Source: Planctomycetota bacterium (GTDB lineage: Bacteria > Planctomycetota > GCA-002687715 > DRQF01). From it: a DNA stretch of 5,453 nucleotides. A program made the position numbers and the translations under genes. The stretch is from contig WFTN01000392.1 of NCBI GenBank assembly GCA_015485455.1, forward strand, positions 1 through 5,453, in the 5' to 3' direction. Under the pieces are notes generated by a model. The model made no database searches, was not told the DNA's origin, and saw only the letters and a program-made list of their open reading frames with translations. This document shows, one piece after another, positions 1 to 5,453 of the stretch; position 1 is the stretch's first letter, and every line of letters begins with the position of its first letter.

Positions 1-71
1 GCGTCTTGCGTCCTTAGGGGTCTTGTCCGGTGGCACGATCACCGGACAAGACCCCTAAGGACGCAAGACGC
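1..71. repeat. Perfect 32-bp inverted repeat with 7-nt loop at the window edge (probable foldback artefact)
   Basis: Bases 1-32 are the exact reverse complement of bases 40-71, separated by the 7-base loop GCACGAT (33-39). The right arm reads in frame as conserved MnmE protein (ERLASLGVLSG), so it is genuine genomic sequence. The left arm is merely its mirror copy and adds a short non-MnmE tail and a stop codon. The repeat begins at the first base of the window. A mirror copy of coding sequence exactly at a sequence end is typical of foldback chimeras from amplification or library preparation, or of self-complementary ends in de Bruijn assembly. There is no T-tract and it lies inside a gene, so it is not a terminator. 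I see the repeat directly; the artefact explanation is inference. Confidence 0.95.
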
Positions 72-532
72 TCCCCTTCCGACCGCGCGTGAATCGTCGC
101 CGCAACCGCCTCAGCTTTGGTGAGGTCGATACGTCCATTACGAAACGCCCGCTGGGTAAACTCGCCGGGCAAGGCCAAGCGGGCCCCCATTCGCCTCAAT
201 ATCTCAACGACCATTTCTAAGAGAGTCGGCGAGCCGGGAAGATGAAGTTCAACTTGGTCTTCACCTGTATAGGATTTGGGGCCCCGCATGACGTAGGCCA
301 CAACAGGAACAGAAACCCCTGCACGTCCAACGATGAGGCGTCCAGAGCTTGCTTGCCAATCAAGGTCACGGGGACGCTCAGATGATCCGACAGCTTCGAA
401 TGCTTGATCGGCGAAGGCAATGGCTTTCTTGCCAGAAAGGCGAACAATTCCGCGACGCCCAGACCCGCGGGGACTGGAAATGGCGACAATCGTGTCGCCC
501 AATCCCCGCGTAATCTGACTGGCGTCGGCCAT
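14..532 (-). CDS. mnmE: tRNA uridine-5-carboxymethylaminomethyl(34) synthesis GTPase MnmE, N-terminal fragment
   Basis: MnmE (TrmE), with MnmG, modifies U34 of tRNAs reading two-family-box codons, using a methylene-THF-derived carbon and GTP hydrolysis; it acts in the cytoplasm. About 165 genuine residues are present out of the usual ~450. They cover the N-terminal folate-binding domain (DTIVAISSPRGSGRRGIVRLSG at residues 13-34; YTGEDQVELHLPG at 88-100; LPGEFTQRAFRNGRIDLTKAEAV at 121-143) and the start of the helical domain (HARSEGERLASLGVLSG). The G domain and the C-terminal cysteine motif lie beyond the left edge. The ATG at 532 has a good Shine-Dalgarno that overlaps the yidC stop, 12 nt upstream, which suggests translational coupling. 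The stop at 14-16 and the last residues (roughly ATGQDP) come from the mirrored arm of the edge palindrome. The gene should therefore be treated as truncated by the sequence end, not as a short protein. Family identity is very secure. Confidence 0.95.
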   Translation of the reverse strand: MADASQITRGLGDTIVAISSPRGSGRRGIVRLSGKKAIAFADQAFEAVGSSERPRDLDWQASSGRLIVGRAGVSVPVVAYVMRGPKSYTGEDQVELHLPGSPTLLEMVVEILRRMGARLALPGEFTQRAFRNGRIDLTKAEAVAATIHARSEGERLASLGVLSGDRATGQDP

Positions 533-540
533 GAATCAAC

Positions 541-547
541 TCACCTA
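541..547 (-). promoter_or_regulatory. Shine-Dalgarno of mnmE overlapping the yidC stop codon
   Basis: On the minus strand this reads TAGGTGA, 8 nt before the mnmE ATG. The TAG in it is the yidC stop codon. The overlap fixes the mnmE start and suggests that ribosomes finishing yidC reinitiate on mnmE. Confidence 0.7.
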
Positions 548-2530
548 TTTAGACTTGGCCACCTTCACATCCCCCTGACCTTCTTCTCCCTTATCAATGG
601 GGAAGAGTTTCTTGATCACCCTTTGTTCGAAGATTCCAAAGAGACTACTGGACAACCAGTAGACCGATAGACCTGCAGCATAGGCGTACATGAACACACC
701 AAACATCAAGGGCATGAACATCATCATCTTTTGTTGCTGCTGCATCTGAGGATCTGGAGACTTAGGCATTCCCATTTGATGAAAGAACATGGCGGCAATC
801 ATCAACAGGGGCAAGATATTCAATCCGGCAATGACCAACCCAGGACCACAGAAGCATGGCAAAGAGAACGGATCCCACGGGATGAAACGGTCCGGCATGG
901 AGAGATCAGTACACCACAAGAAACTAGCATGGCGCAACTCATAGTCGAAACGGATTGCCGAGAACAAGCCGAAGAAGACAGGAATATTCAACAGCATTGG
1001 CAAGCAACCCCCGAGAGGAAGTAGCTTGGTATCCGACTCCTTAAGCAGAGCCATGTGGGCCTTCTGCAACTTTTGAGGGTCGTTCTTGTAACGCTCCTTC
1101 AAAGCCTCAATCTTTGGCTTGAGTTTGGCCATTTTCTTGCCATGGATGTGCATGGAAGTTTGCGATTTGCGTGTGATCGGAAACATCACGATCTTGACGC
1201 AAACAGTCAGCAAGATGATCGCCAACCCCGTACTCCCAAGAAGCCCGGTGAAGAAAGACAAAAGCCAGATAACAGCTTTCGACACCGACTGAATCAACCA
1301 TCCCAAAGGTCCGCTGGTGCAACAGGCAATGGACTGAGCCGTCAGTTCCGCATCAGCAACAGCCAAATATGCATCGAGCTTCTCGGGATCATTGGCAAAG
1401 GCTTCCTTGATGACACGGTGATCTTTTGGTCCCAGATAGTAGTCAAATTCATTGGTGACCACGTGACCCGGGCTGTTGGAGGTCAAAATGGTCCCCACTT
1501 GACTCCAGACCCGCATGGGGCCGTATTTTTCAAGATCGGCGAGCTGAACTTTTGCCAAGTTAAGTTTGGCAATGGGATCTGCGGCCCGCAAACGCACATC
1601 AGACACGCGCCCGTCCGTTTTTGGCCACAGGTAAGCACCAAAATAGATACCCATGTCACAGGTAAATAAACTCGATGTCATCACCTTGGATTGTTCATTT
1701 GCCTCCAAGACATCCGACACACTCACTTTGGTCAACTCCATCTCTCCAGAGTCGCGAATAGCGGAGAGGGAATGGCCATAGCTTTTGGGGTCATTGGGCA
1801 AAAGATAGGCCCGTTCCGGTGGAAAAACACCACCGCTGGTGTTCATCCAGAATTCCCGCGTCACGCCACCTGGGGATTTCGAGTCCAAAGACAGGGCCAC
1901 GTTCAATCGGCGATCTGATTCATTGAGCGAAAAAGACTTTTTGAGAACAAAGGACTGACCGTTCTTGGTGACGGCCAACTCAAAAACGATTGTTTTGCCG
2001 TCGGCGCTCGGCCCCGTGGTTTGCCACAGGTGCTGGTTTGCCCAGCCAGCTTGCTCAGCCCCCGTATTGCGGTCGAATAGTTCGAAGGCTTTCTCACCCC
2101 CTTGGTAATGGGTGATGAACTCCAGCTTACCCTCTTTCGAGTTGGTGTCGACGTTCTTGGCGTTTGCTTTGTCTTCAACGGTTTGAAATTGATCCAAAAA
2201 GAAGGCGCTTGTCAAGGACGCACCCCTTTGGTCAAACTCGTAGCGAATCTTGGCACTTTGAAGAGCCAGAGGACCTTCATGGGGGGCGGCATCAACGATC
2301 TTGTCAATTTGCGTTTTCTGGGGCTCCCCCGGCGATTCCTTTTGATTGGCGAGTCCAGCTCCAGGATTCTTGGTTTGACCTTGATCGCCAACGGAATCTC
2401 CGCTCCGGCCCTTTTCGCCACTTGTTTGCTCAGTCTTGTTAGCGTCCTTTTTGACTTGCTCCTGTTGAGACCCCCAGTATGTGAGGATCAAGAAGGAGAC
2501 AATCATCGCTAGCAGGAATCGGTTTTGCAT
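545..2530 (-). CDS. yidC: Membrane protein insertase YidC (661 aa, large periplasmic domain)
   Basis: YidC inserts and folds inner-membrane proteins, alone or with SecYEG. The ATG at 2530 opens an N-terminal membrane anchor (residues ~4-19), followed by a polar, low-complexity linker rich in Q, K, G and E (20-80) and the Gram-negative periplasmic P1 domain (~86-385). The conserved core follows: a hydrophobic approach and TM2 (~408-450), a charged cytoplasmic hairpin (~455-505, KKMAKLKPKIEALKERY), TM3 after PLGGCLPML (505-513), TM4 (~566-583), a cytoplasmic QQQQKMMM stretch (597-604), TM5 with YAAGLS (617-622), TM6 (~620-637) and a basic tail. At 661 aa it is longer than E. coli YidC (~550 aa), mainly because of the linker and the TM3-TM4 loop. 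At the usual hydrophilic-groove arginine position there is lysine (K446, in VCVKIVMFPIT). Cysteines 403, 404, 540, 559 and 561 are predicted to face the periplasm. The Shine-Dalgarno is weak (GAAAG, 7 nt upstream). mnmE follows directly. Upstream is a phosphoesterase instead of the common rnpA/yidD. Confidence 0.97.
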   Translation of the reverse strand: MQNRFLLAMIVSFLILTYWGSQQEQVKKDANKTEQTSGEKGRSGDSVGDQGQTKNPGAGLANQKESPGEPQKTQIDKIVDAAPHEGPLALQSAKIRYEFDQRGASLTSAFFLDQFQTVEDKANAKNVDTNSKEGKLEFITHYQGGEKAFELFDRNTGAEQAGWANQHLWQTTGPSADGKTIVFELAVTKNGQSFVLKKSFSLNESDRRLNVALSLDSKSPGGVTREFWMNTSGGVFPPERAYLLPNDPKSYGHSLSAIRDSGEMELTKVSVSDVLEANEQSKVMTSSLFTCDMGIYFGAYLWPKTDGRVSDVRLRAADPIAKLNLAKVQLADLEKYGPMRVWSQVGTILTSNSPGHVVTNEFDYYLGPKDHRVIKEAFANDPEKLDAYLAVADAELTAQSIACCTSGPLGWLIQSVSKAVIWLLSFFTGLLGSTGLAIILLTVCVKIVMFPITRKSQTSMHIHGKKMAKLKPKIEALKERYKNDPQKLQKAHMALLKESDTKLLPLGGCLPMLLNIPVFFGLFSAIRFDYELRHASFLWCTDLSMPDRFIPWDPFSLPCFCGPGLVIAGLNILPLLMIAAMFFHQMGMPKSPDPQMQQQQKMMMFMPLMFGVFMYAYAAGLSVYWLSSSLFGIFEQRVIKKLFPIDKGEEGQGDVKVAKSK

Positions 2531-2625
2531 CCGTTTACTTTCTTCTGACTCATCGCTTTCACAGCACCTTCGTGGTCACTGTGTTTGTTTCAATTCTTGG
2601 AAGGCTTAAGAACTCCAGGGAGTGA

Positions 2626-3378
2626 TCAACGCCCCACTTTGAGCCGAGCAGCCAAAGTGTTTGACAGGTCTTCGATTTTCATGATTTTTTTCATGGTAGT
2701 GGTGAAGTCGTATTCTACCCGACGAAATTGCACTTTCCTGCCCTCGACAACGACGTAAGAAGAGCGGGTATCGCCATCACGAGGTTGCCCCACTGATCCG
2801 ACGTTAATCAGAACCTTCTCATCCTGGGGCAAAGTGAATTCATATTCTAAATCTTCTGGATGGACATAACTGCCACCTTCAGTCCAAACACCTGGGATAT
2901 GGGTATGACCAAAGAAGCAGACGGGTCTTTCCATGAGGTCGAAGATCTCTCCCATTTTGCCAGCGTCTTCCGCGTCGGCTGGCATGACGTAATCCCGGGT
3001 CTCATGGCGTAGTGAGCCATGGACAAAGACAGCAGACTCGGTCATCTGGCTCTTGGGCATGCCATCGATGCGCTGCCAAAGTTCGTTTTTCTCTTCTTGG
3101 GAAATGTCGCCATCGTTGATTTGGGCTTTGGTCCATTCAAGAGCTTGGCGAGCCCGGGGGTTGAAGTCTTCAGCGAAGAAAAGCATCCCTTCTTCGTGGT
3201 TCCCCATGAGCGAGAACTCAAAGGACTTAGCTATGTCGAGCACGGGCAAGGGATCGGGCCCATAGCCAATGACGTCGCCCAAGCAATACACCTTCTCAAC
3301 CCCCAACTCAGCCATGTCTTTCATGACGGCAGTGAGGGCCTCAATATTGCTGTGTAAGTCAGAAACGATTGCATACAC
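2626..3378 (-). CDS. Calcineurin-like metallophosphoesterase (Metallophos_2 / YfcE-ApaH-like)
   Basis: This is a 250-aa cytoplasmic protein with the full set of dinuclear-metal phosphoesterase motifs. They are D7-x-H9 (SDLHSN), G34-D35 (LGDVIGYGP), G59-N60-H61-E62, H120 in FVHGS and G157-H158-T159-H160 (FFGHTHIP), followed by INVGSVGQPRDGD (191-203). That last motif is typical of a common bacterial subfamily related to YfcE phosphodiesterase and diadenosine-tetraphosphatase-like proteins. No signal peptide or membrane segment is seen. The substrate cannot be read from sequence; a cyclic nucleotide, a nucleotide polyphosphate or a phosphoprotein are all possible. No in-frame ATG fits, and the start is GTG at 3378, placed so that SDLH is near the N-terminus as in the family. 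Its Shine-Dalgarno directly follows the stop codon of the Trm112-like gene, 14 nt upstream, so the two are probably translationally coupled. A 95-bp gap separates it from yidC downstream, with no clear terminator. Family confident; specific function unknown. Confidence 0.93.
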   Translation of the reverse strand: MYAIVSDLHSNIEALTAVMKDMAELGVEKVYCLGDVIGYGPDPLPVLDIAKSFEFSLMGNHEEGMLFFAEDFNPRARQALEWTKAQINDGDISQEEKNELWQRIDGMPKSQMTESAVFVHGSLRHETRDYVMPADAEDAGKMGEIFDLMERPVCFFGHTHIPGVWTEGGSYVHPEDLEYEFTLPQDEKVLINVGSVGQPRDGDTRSSYVVVEGRKVQFRRVEYDFTTTMKKIMKIEDLSNTLAARLKVGR

Positions 3379-3388
3379 GTCAGGGCGA

Positions 3389-3392
3389 TCCT
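3389..3392 (-). promoter_or_regulatory. Shine-Dalgarno of the phosphoesterase gene, abutting the upstream stop
   Basis: The minus strand reads TGA-AGGA: the Trm112-like stop codon followed at once by AGGA, 10 nt before the GTG at 3378. This supports the non-ATG start and points to translational coupling of the two genes. Confidence 0.6.
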
Positions 3393-3596
3393 TCAGCTTG
3401 GGTCTTCATCTGAATCCGGCGCCTCCTGAGATGGCGCCACAGACTCTTCGACCAAAAGAACCGGGATTTTGTCTTCTACGCGATAAAGCAAGCCGCAGGA
3501 CGTTTCATTTTGGCACTGAAGCATGTCGCCCTGGATAGCCAAAGGCGACTTGCATGCGGGACAAGCGAGAAGTTTCAAGAATTCCGAATCGATCAT
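3393..3596 (-). CDS. Trm112/YcaR-family small zinc-binding protein
   Basis: This 67-aa protein opens with MIDSEFLKLLACPACKSPL. It carries two Cys pairs, C12/C15 (CPAC) and C28/C34, and the family signature GLLYRVEDKIPVLLVEE (35-51), then ends in an acidic tail (APDSDEDPS). This matches the Trm112 family (UPF0434/YcaR), a zinc-ribbon-like fold. In eukaryotes and archaea Trm112 stabilises and activates several tRNA, rRNA and release-factor methyltransferases; bacterial members are mostly uncharacterised. No methyltransferase is visible beside it here. An in-frame TTG at 3632 would add 12 residues, but the ATG at 3596 gives the family-typical N-terminus and is preferred. No clear Shine-Dalgarno precedes this ATG. 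The phosphoesterase gene follows after 14 nt. Family assignment is good; the partner protein is unknown. Confidence 0.9.
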   Translation of the reverse strand: MIDSEFLKLLACPACKSPLAIQGDMLQCQNETSCGLLYRVEDKIPVLLVEESVAPSQEAPDSDEDPS

Positions 3597-3691
3597 GGCT
3601 CGATTATTAGCAAACCCCACGGACCACAACAAGCTCAGCTTGGCCCGAAACAGAAATCAAGAAAAGCTATAAACCGTTTAATAATAGAAAG

Positions 3692-4228
3692 TTATGGTTG
3701 TCGACTGGAAGGAATCAGACCTTCTGCTATCAACATGGAACGCTTCAACTCCAAGCCTCCGACAGCGCTGAATCCCGTGAGAGCCCCATTCGTCCCCAAG
3801 ACCCGATGACAAGGCACCACCGGTGGAAAGGGATTGCGCCCCATAGCGGCCCCCACCCCCCGGGCTGCTTTAGGACTACCAATCAAGGTAGCCAAGCCTT
3901 TATAAGTAACTGTCTTGCCCCACGGAATCTTGCGCAAAGACCGATAAACAGATGCCGTGAAGGGTGGCAAGTCCGAAAGATCCAACTTCGCTTTGAAAAC
4001 AGTCTTCTCCCCTTGGAAGAAGGATTGAAGTGCCTTCACTAAGTCTGGCAACAAGTCTTTGGAGGGTTTGGCTTGGGGGAATTCCTCCCGGATGAGGGTT
4101 AGCAAGTCCGACTTCCGCTTCTGGGGCAGGCCACTTCGCCTTAGGCCCTTTGCGCCCACGACGATATAGGCGAACCCACCTTTCACAGGGAAAATACGAT
4201 AGGAAAAAGAATCACTTTTTGCTGGCAT
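3692..4228 (-). CDS. ogt: Methylated-DNA--[protein]-cysteine S-methyltransferase (Ogt/MGMT)
   Basis: This suicide repair protein transfers alkyl groups from O6-alkylguanine (and O4-alkylthymine) in DNA to its own cysteine. The 178-aa protein has a poorly conserved N-terminal domain (1-~88) and the conserved C-terminal DNA-binding and catalytic domain (~89-170). Visible key parts are VYRSLRKIPWGKTVTYKGLA with the nucleotide-flipping tyrosine at Y109, the arginine-finger position R123 in AARGVGAAMGRNP, the asparagine hinge N132, the catalytic PCHR motif with C140-H141-R142, and E169 of the AEG motif. It has no AraC-type or AlkA domain, so it is a stand-alone Ogt-like enzyme rather than Ada. The ATG at 4228 has a good GGAG Shine-Dalgarno. 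The radC-like gene ends 24 bp upstream on the same strand, so the two are likely co-transcribed. All catalytic residues are present and there is no sign of decay. Ogt versus AdaB naming is arbitrary. Confidence 0.96.
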   Translation of the reverse strand: MPAKSDSFSYRIFPVKGGFAYIVVGAKGLRRSGLPQKRKSDLLTLIREEFPQAKPSKDLLPDLVKALQSFFQGEKTVFKAKLDLSDLPPFTASVYRSLRKIPWGKTVTYKGLATLIGSPKAARGVGAAMGRNPFPPVVPCHRVLGTNGALTGFSAVGGLELKRSMLIAEGLIPSSRQP

Positions 4229-4235
4229 TTTTGAT

Positions 4236-4239
4236 CTCC
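4236..4239 (-). promoter_or_regulatory. Shine-Dalgarno of ogt
   Basis: The minus strand reads GGAG seven bases before the ogt ATG at 4228, within the 24-bp gap after the radC-like stop. It is among the clearest ribosome-binding sites in the window and fixes the ogt start. Confidence 0.65.
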
Positions 4240-4252
4240 AAAACGGGACCGC

Positions 4253-4957
4253 TCAAGAAGCCGCAGCGAGATGACCTCGGTCTGCCAATGAAACATAGCG
4301 CCCATCCCCGACGATGACATGATCCAAAACCCGCACCCCAATGAGCTCACCGGCCCTTTTCAGACGGTCTGTCACTTGTAGATCTTCTGGGCTAGGGCTA
4401 GGGTCACCGCTGGGATGGTTATGGACCAAAACAATGGCGCAGGCCCCCACTTTGAGAGCAACACGAAAAACCTCACGAGGATGGACCAGACTACCCGTCA
4501 ACGTGCCCAGGGAAATACGCTCCCTTCGGAGCAGGCGATTGCGAGCATCCAAAACCAAGACCTCGAACACTTCTTGTTGAATGCCCCTGAGCTGAGGCTC
4601 GACGAAACGAAAAATCTGCAAGCTGTTCACAAATCGAGGCCGGGTATCAGTGCGGGCCAAAGCCACTCGCCGACCTAATTCGAACGCGGCTTCAATTCGC
4701 GCAGCCCGGGTTGGCCCCAGGTCGAATACGGCCGCCAGTTCTTTGGATGTTGCACGAAAGATCGACCGGATTCCCAAAGGATCGCCCTCCAGGATTTGAC
4801 GAAGAGGTTCGCTATCAAAGACGCCAACCAACAACCCGAGGAGCTCATGATCACGTAGTGCTGAAGCACCGAGAGTCTCTAAGCGGCTCAAGACTGCAGA
4901 CCTTTGATGTTCATTTCTTTTGTCTTTCACACAACAAAGGACGTCAGAATCGAGCAA
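4253..4957 (-). CDS. radC: RadC-family JAB/MPN-domain protein (UPF0758)
   Basis: The protein has an N-terminal helical UPF0758 region (~17-45, RLETLGASALRDHELLGLL), a degenerate helix-hairpin-helix (VFDLGPTRAARIEAAFELGRR, 77-97) and a C-terminal JAB/MPN metalloprotease-like domain (~107-228). The JAMM metal motif is intact: HNHPSGDPSPSPED with H179, H181 and D192. Proteins of this family were first linked to DNA repair in E. coli, but that phenotype was later attributed to recG. The biochemical role is unsettled, so the name should not be taken as proof of repair function. No ATG fits the N-terminus: the longest form starts at TTG (4957, 234 aa), and a GTG at 4930 would give 225 aa, closer to the family start. 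Neither has a convincing Shine-Dalgarno. An in-frame stop lies shortly upstream of the TTG. The gene is followed by ogt after 24 bp and faces away from the thioesterase gene. The setting is chromosomal, unlike the many RadC homologues carried on mobile elements. Confidence 0.93.
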   Translation of the reverse strand: MLDSDVLCCVKDKRNEHQRSAVLSRLETLGASALRDHELLGLLVGVFDSEPLRQILEGDPLGIRSIFRATSKELAAVFDLGPTRAARIEAAFELGRRVALARTDTRPRFVNSLQIFRFVEPQLRGIQQEVFEVLVLDARNRLLRRERISLGTLTGSLVHPREVFRVALKVGACAIVLVHNHPSGDPSPSPEDLQVTDRLKRAGELIGVRVLDHVIVGDGRYVSLADRGHLAAAS

Positions 4958-5014
4958 GTGGACCGACTTTTTGGCAAACTATCCCAGATTCAAACCTTCA
5001 GAAAGAACATGCAC
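4958..5014. promoter_or_regulatory. Divergent intergenic region between radC-like and thioesterase genes
   Basis: This 57-bp stretch separates two start regions pointing away from each other, so promoters for both directions would be expected in or near it. I could not find a convincing -35/-10 pair on either strand. The promoters may overlap the 5' coding ends or use a divergent consensus. Assignment is by position only. Confidence 0.35.
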
Positions 5015-5419
5015 ATGACCGAGAAATCTCAGCCCCGGCGGGAGCCAGCACTCAAAGTGGCCATGATGCCACGGGACACAAACGTCCATAACACCATCTT
5101 TGGTGGGCTATTGCTGTCCTACATCGACTTGGCTGGAGCGGCTCATTGCCGCTCCGAGCTTCTGGACCGCTGTGTGACCATCGCCATGAATGAAGTCGTC
5201 TTCAAACATGCGGTTTTCGTTGGCGACATTGTCAGCTTGTTTTGCGAAACCATTCGGATTGGGCGTACATCGATCACAGTCAAAGTCGACGTTTGGGCTG
5301 AACGCTTTGAACAGCCCAGGCAATGCGTTTGGGTAACAGAAGCGGAAGTGACTTATGTGAATGTCGACCACGACCGCAAACCAATCCCCATTGTTCCCGA
5401 AAAAGGTAAGGAAATCTAG
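5015..5419 (+). CDS. YciA-like hotdog-fold acyl-CoA thioesterase
   Basis: This 134-aa cytoplasmic enzyme should hydrolyse acyl-CoA to free acid and CoA. Family signatures are AMMPRDTNVHNTIFGGLLLSYIDLAG (16-41), which holds the hotdog central helix and the likely catalytic aspartate D38, then VVFKHAVFVGDIVSL (61-75) and GRTSITVKVDVWAER (83-97). This pattern matches the YciA/BACH type of single-hotdog thioesterases, which act as oligomers on a broad range of acyl-CoAs. Length agrees with E. coli YciA (~132 aa). The reading frame is open back to 4904, but that extension runs antisense into the radC-like gene and looks non-homologous. Starts at 5009 and 5015 are both ATG. The latter sits 9 nt after a weak GAAAG and is preferred; the former is only 3 nt from it. 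It is the only plus-strand gene, and nothing ties it functionally to its neighbours. The exact substrate is unknown. Confidence 0.93.
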   Translation: MTEKSQPRREPALKVAMMPRDTNVHNTIFGGLLLSYIDLAGAAHCRSELLDRCVTIAMNEVVFKHAVFVGDIVSLFCETIRIGRTSITVKVDVWAERFEQPRQCVWVTEAEVTYVNVDHDRKPIPIVPEKGKEI

Positions 5420-5453
5420 GCCTCAGAGTACGCTAAGAAGAACGCTCTTAAGC

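Noticed and set aside
1..71. Rho-independent terminator or attenuator within mnmE
   Set aside because: It has a 32-bp perfect stem, no T-tract, lies inside a coding gene and starts exactly at the sequence edge; an artefact is the better explanation.
404..670. Plus-strand frame spanning the mnmE/yidC junction
   Set aside because: It covers the conserved ends of two real genes in antisense and has no family resemblance.
1055..1669. 204-codon open frame on the plus strand opposite yidC
   Set aside because: It is antisense to a securely identified yidC, shows no recognisable domain, and has a composition expected from the complementary strand of a coding gene.
2102..2512. 136-codon open frame on the plus strand opposite the start of yidC, with leucine-rich segments
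   Set aside because: It is antisense to the yidC linker and P1 domain; the apparent hydrophobicity is a by-product of Q/K/E-rich codons on the other strand.
2531..2625. Promoter or terminator between the phosphoesterase and yidC
   Set aside because: I searched the 95-bp gap on the minus strand. The best inverted repeat has only 5-bp arms (TTCTT/AAGAA) and there is no convincing -35/-10 pair.
4253..4957. RadC as a marker of a mobile or defence island
   Set aside because: RadC homologues often ride on such elements, but here there is no integrase, repeat, tRNA or restriction gene, and all neighbours are housekeeping-type.
4904..5014. N-terminal extension of the thioesterase to an ATG at 4904
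   Set aside because: The extension overlaps the radC-like coding start in antisense and does not resemble the family N-terminus; starts at 5009/5015 give the usual length.
5432..5453. Hairpin after the thioesterase stop (GCTAAGA paired with TCTT-A-AGC)
   Set aside because: The stem is 7 bp with a bulge, and the window ends at its last base, so a T-tract cannot be checked. It could be the start of a terminator but is not supported.

Overview
The window is ordinary chromosomal bacterial DNA of roughly balanced GC and very high coding density. I found no phage, IS, CRISPR, rRNA or tRNA signal. Several traits fit a Planctomycetota or wider PVC-type Gram-negative bacterium: the style of the MnmE N-terminus (YTGEDQVELHLPGSP), a YidC with a large periplasmic domain and a YAAGLS-type fifth transmembrane segment, mostly weak Shine-Dalgarno sequences, and a lone Trm112-like zinc protein beside a Metallophos_2-type phosphatase. 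This taxonomic reading is inference and needs a protein search.

Layout. Six genes lie on the minus strand, transcribed right to left: radC-like (4957-4253), ogt/MGMT (4228-3692), a Trm112-like small zinc protein (3596-3393), a calcineurin-like phosphoesterase (3378-2626), yidC (2530-545) and the N-terminal third of mnmE (532 to the left edge). On the plus strand, diverging from radC, is a YciA-like acyl-CoA thioesterase (5015-5419), followed by 34 bases to the right edge. Gaps between minus-strand genes are 12-95 bp, so there is no large non-coding stretch.

How the genes may work together. radC-like and ogt form a tight pair; ogt directly repairs O6-alkylguanine and the RadC family is historically tied to DNA repair. 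The Trm112-like and phosphoesterase genes are probably translationally coupled, because the downstream Shine-Dalgarno abuts the upstream stop codon. yidC and mnmE keep the widely conserved yidC-mnmE adjacency, also with a Shine-Dalgarno overlapping the upstream stop. The usual rpmH-rnpA-yidD block is absent upstream of yidC.

The oddest object is a perfect 71-bp foldback palindrome at the extreme left edge. It interrupts mnmE and is best explained as an assembly or amplification artefact at a contig end, so the apparent mnmE stop codon should not be trusted. I do not see a previously undescribed multi-gene system. The points most worth a second look are the foldback, a lysine at the usual groove-arginine position of YidC, a cysteine-rich periplasmic side of YidC, and the unexplained Trm112/phosphoesterase coupling.
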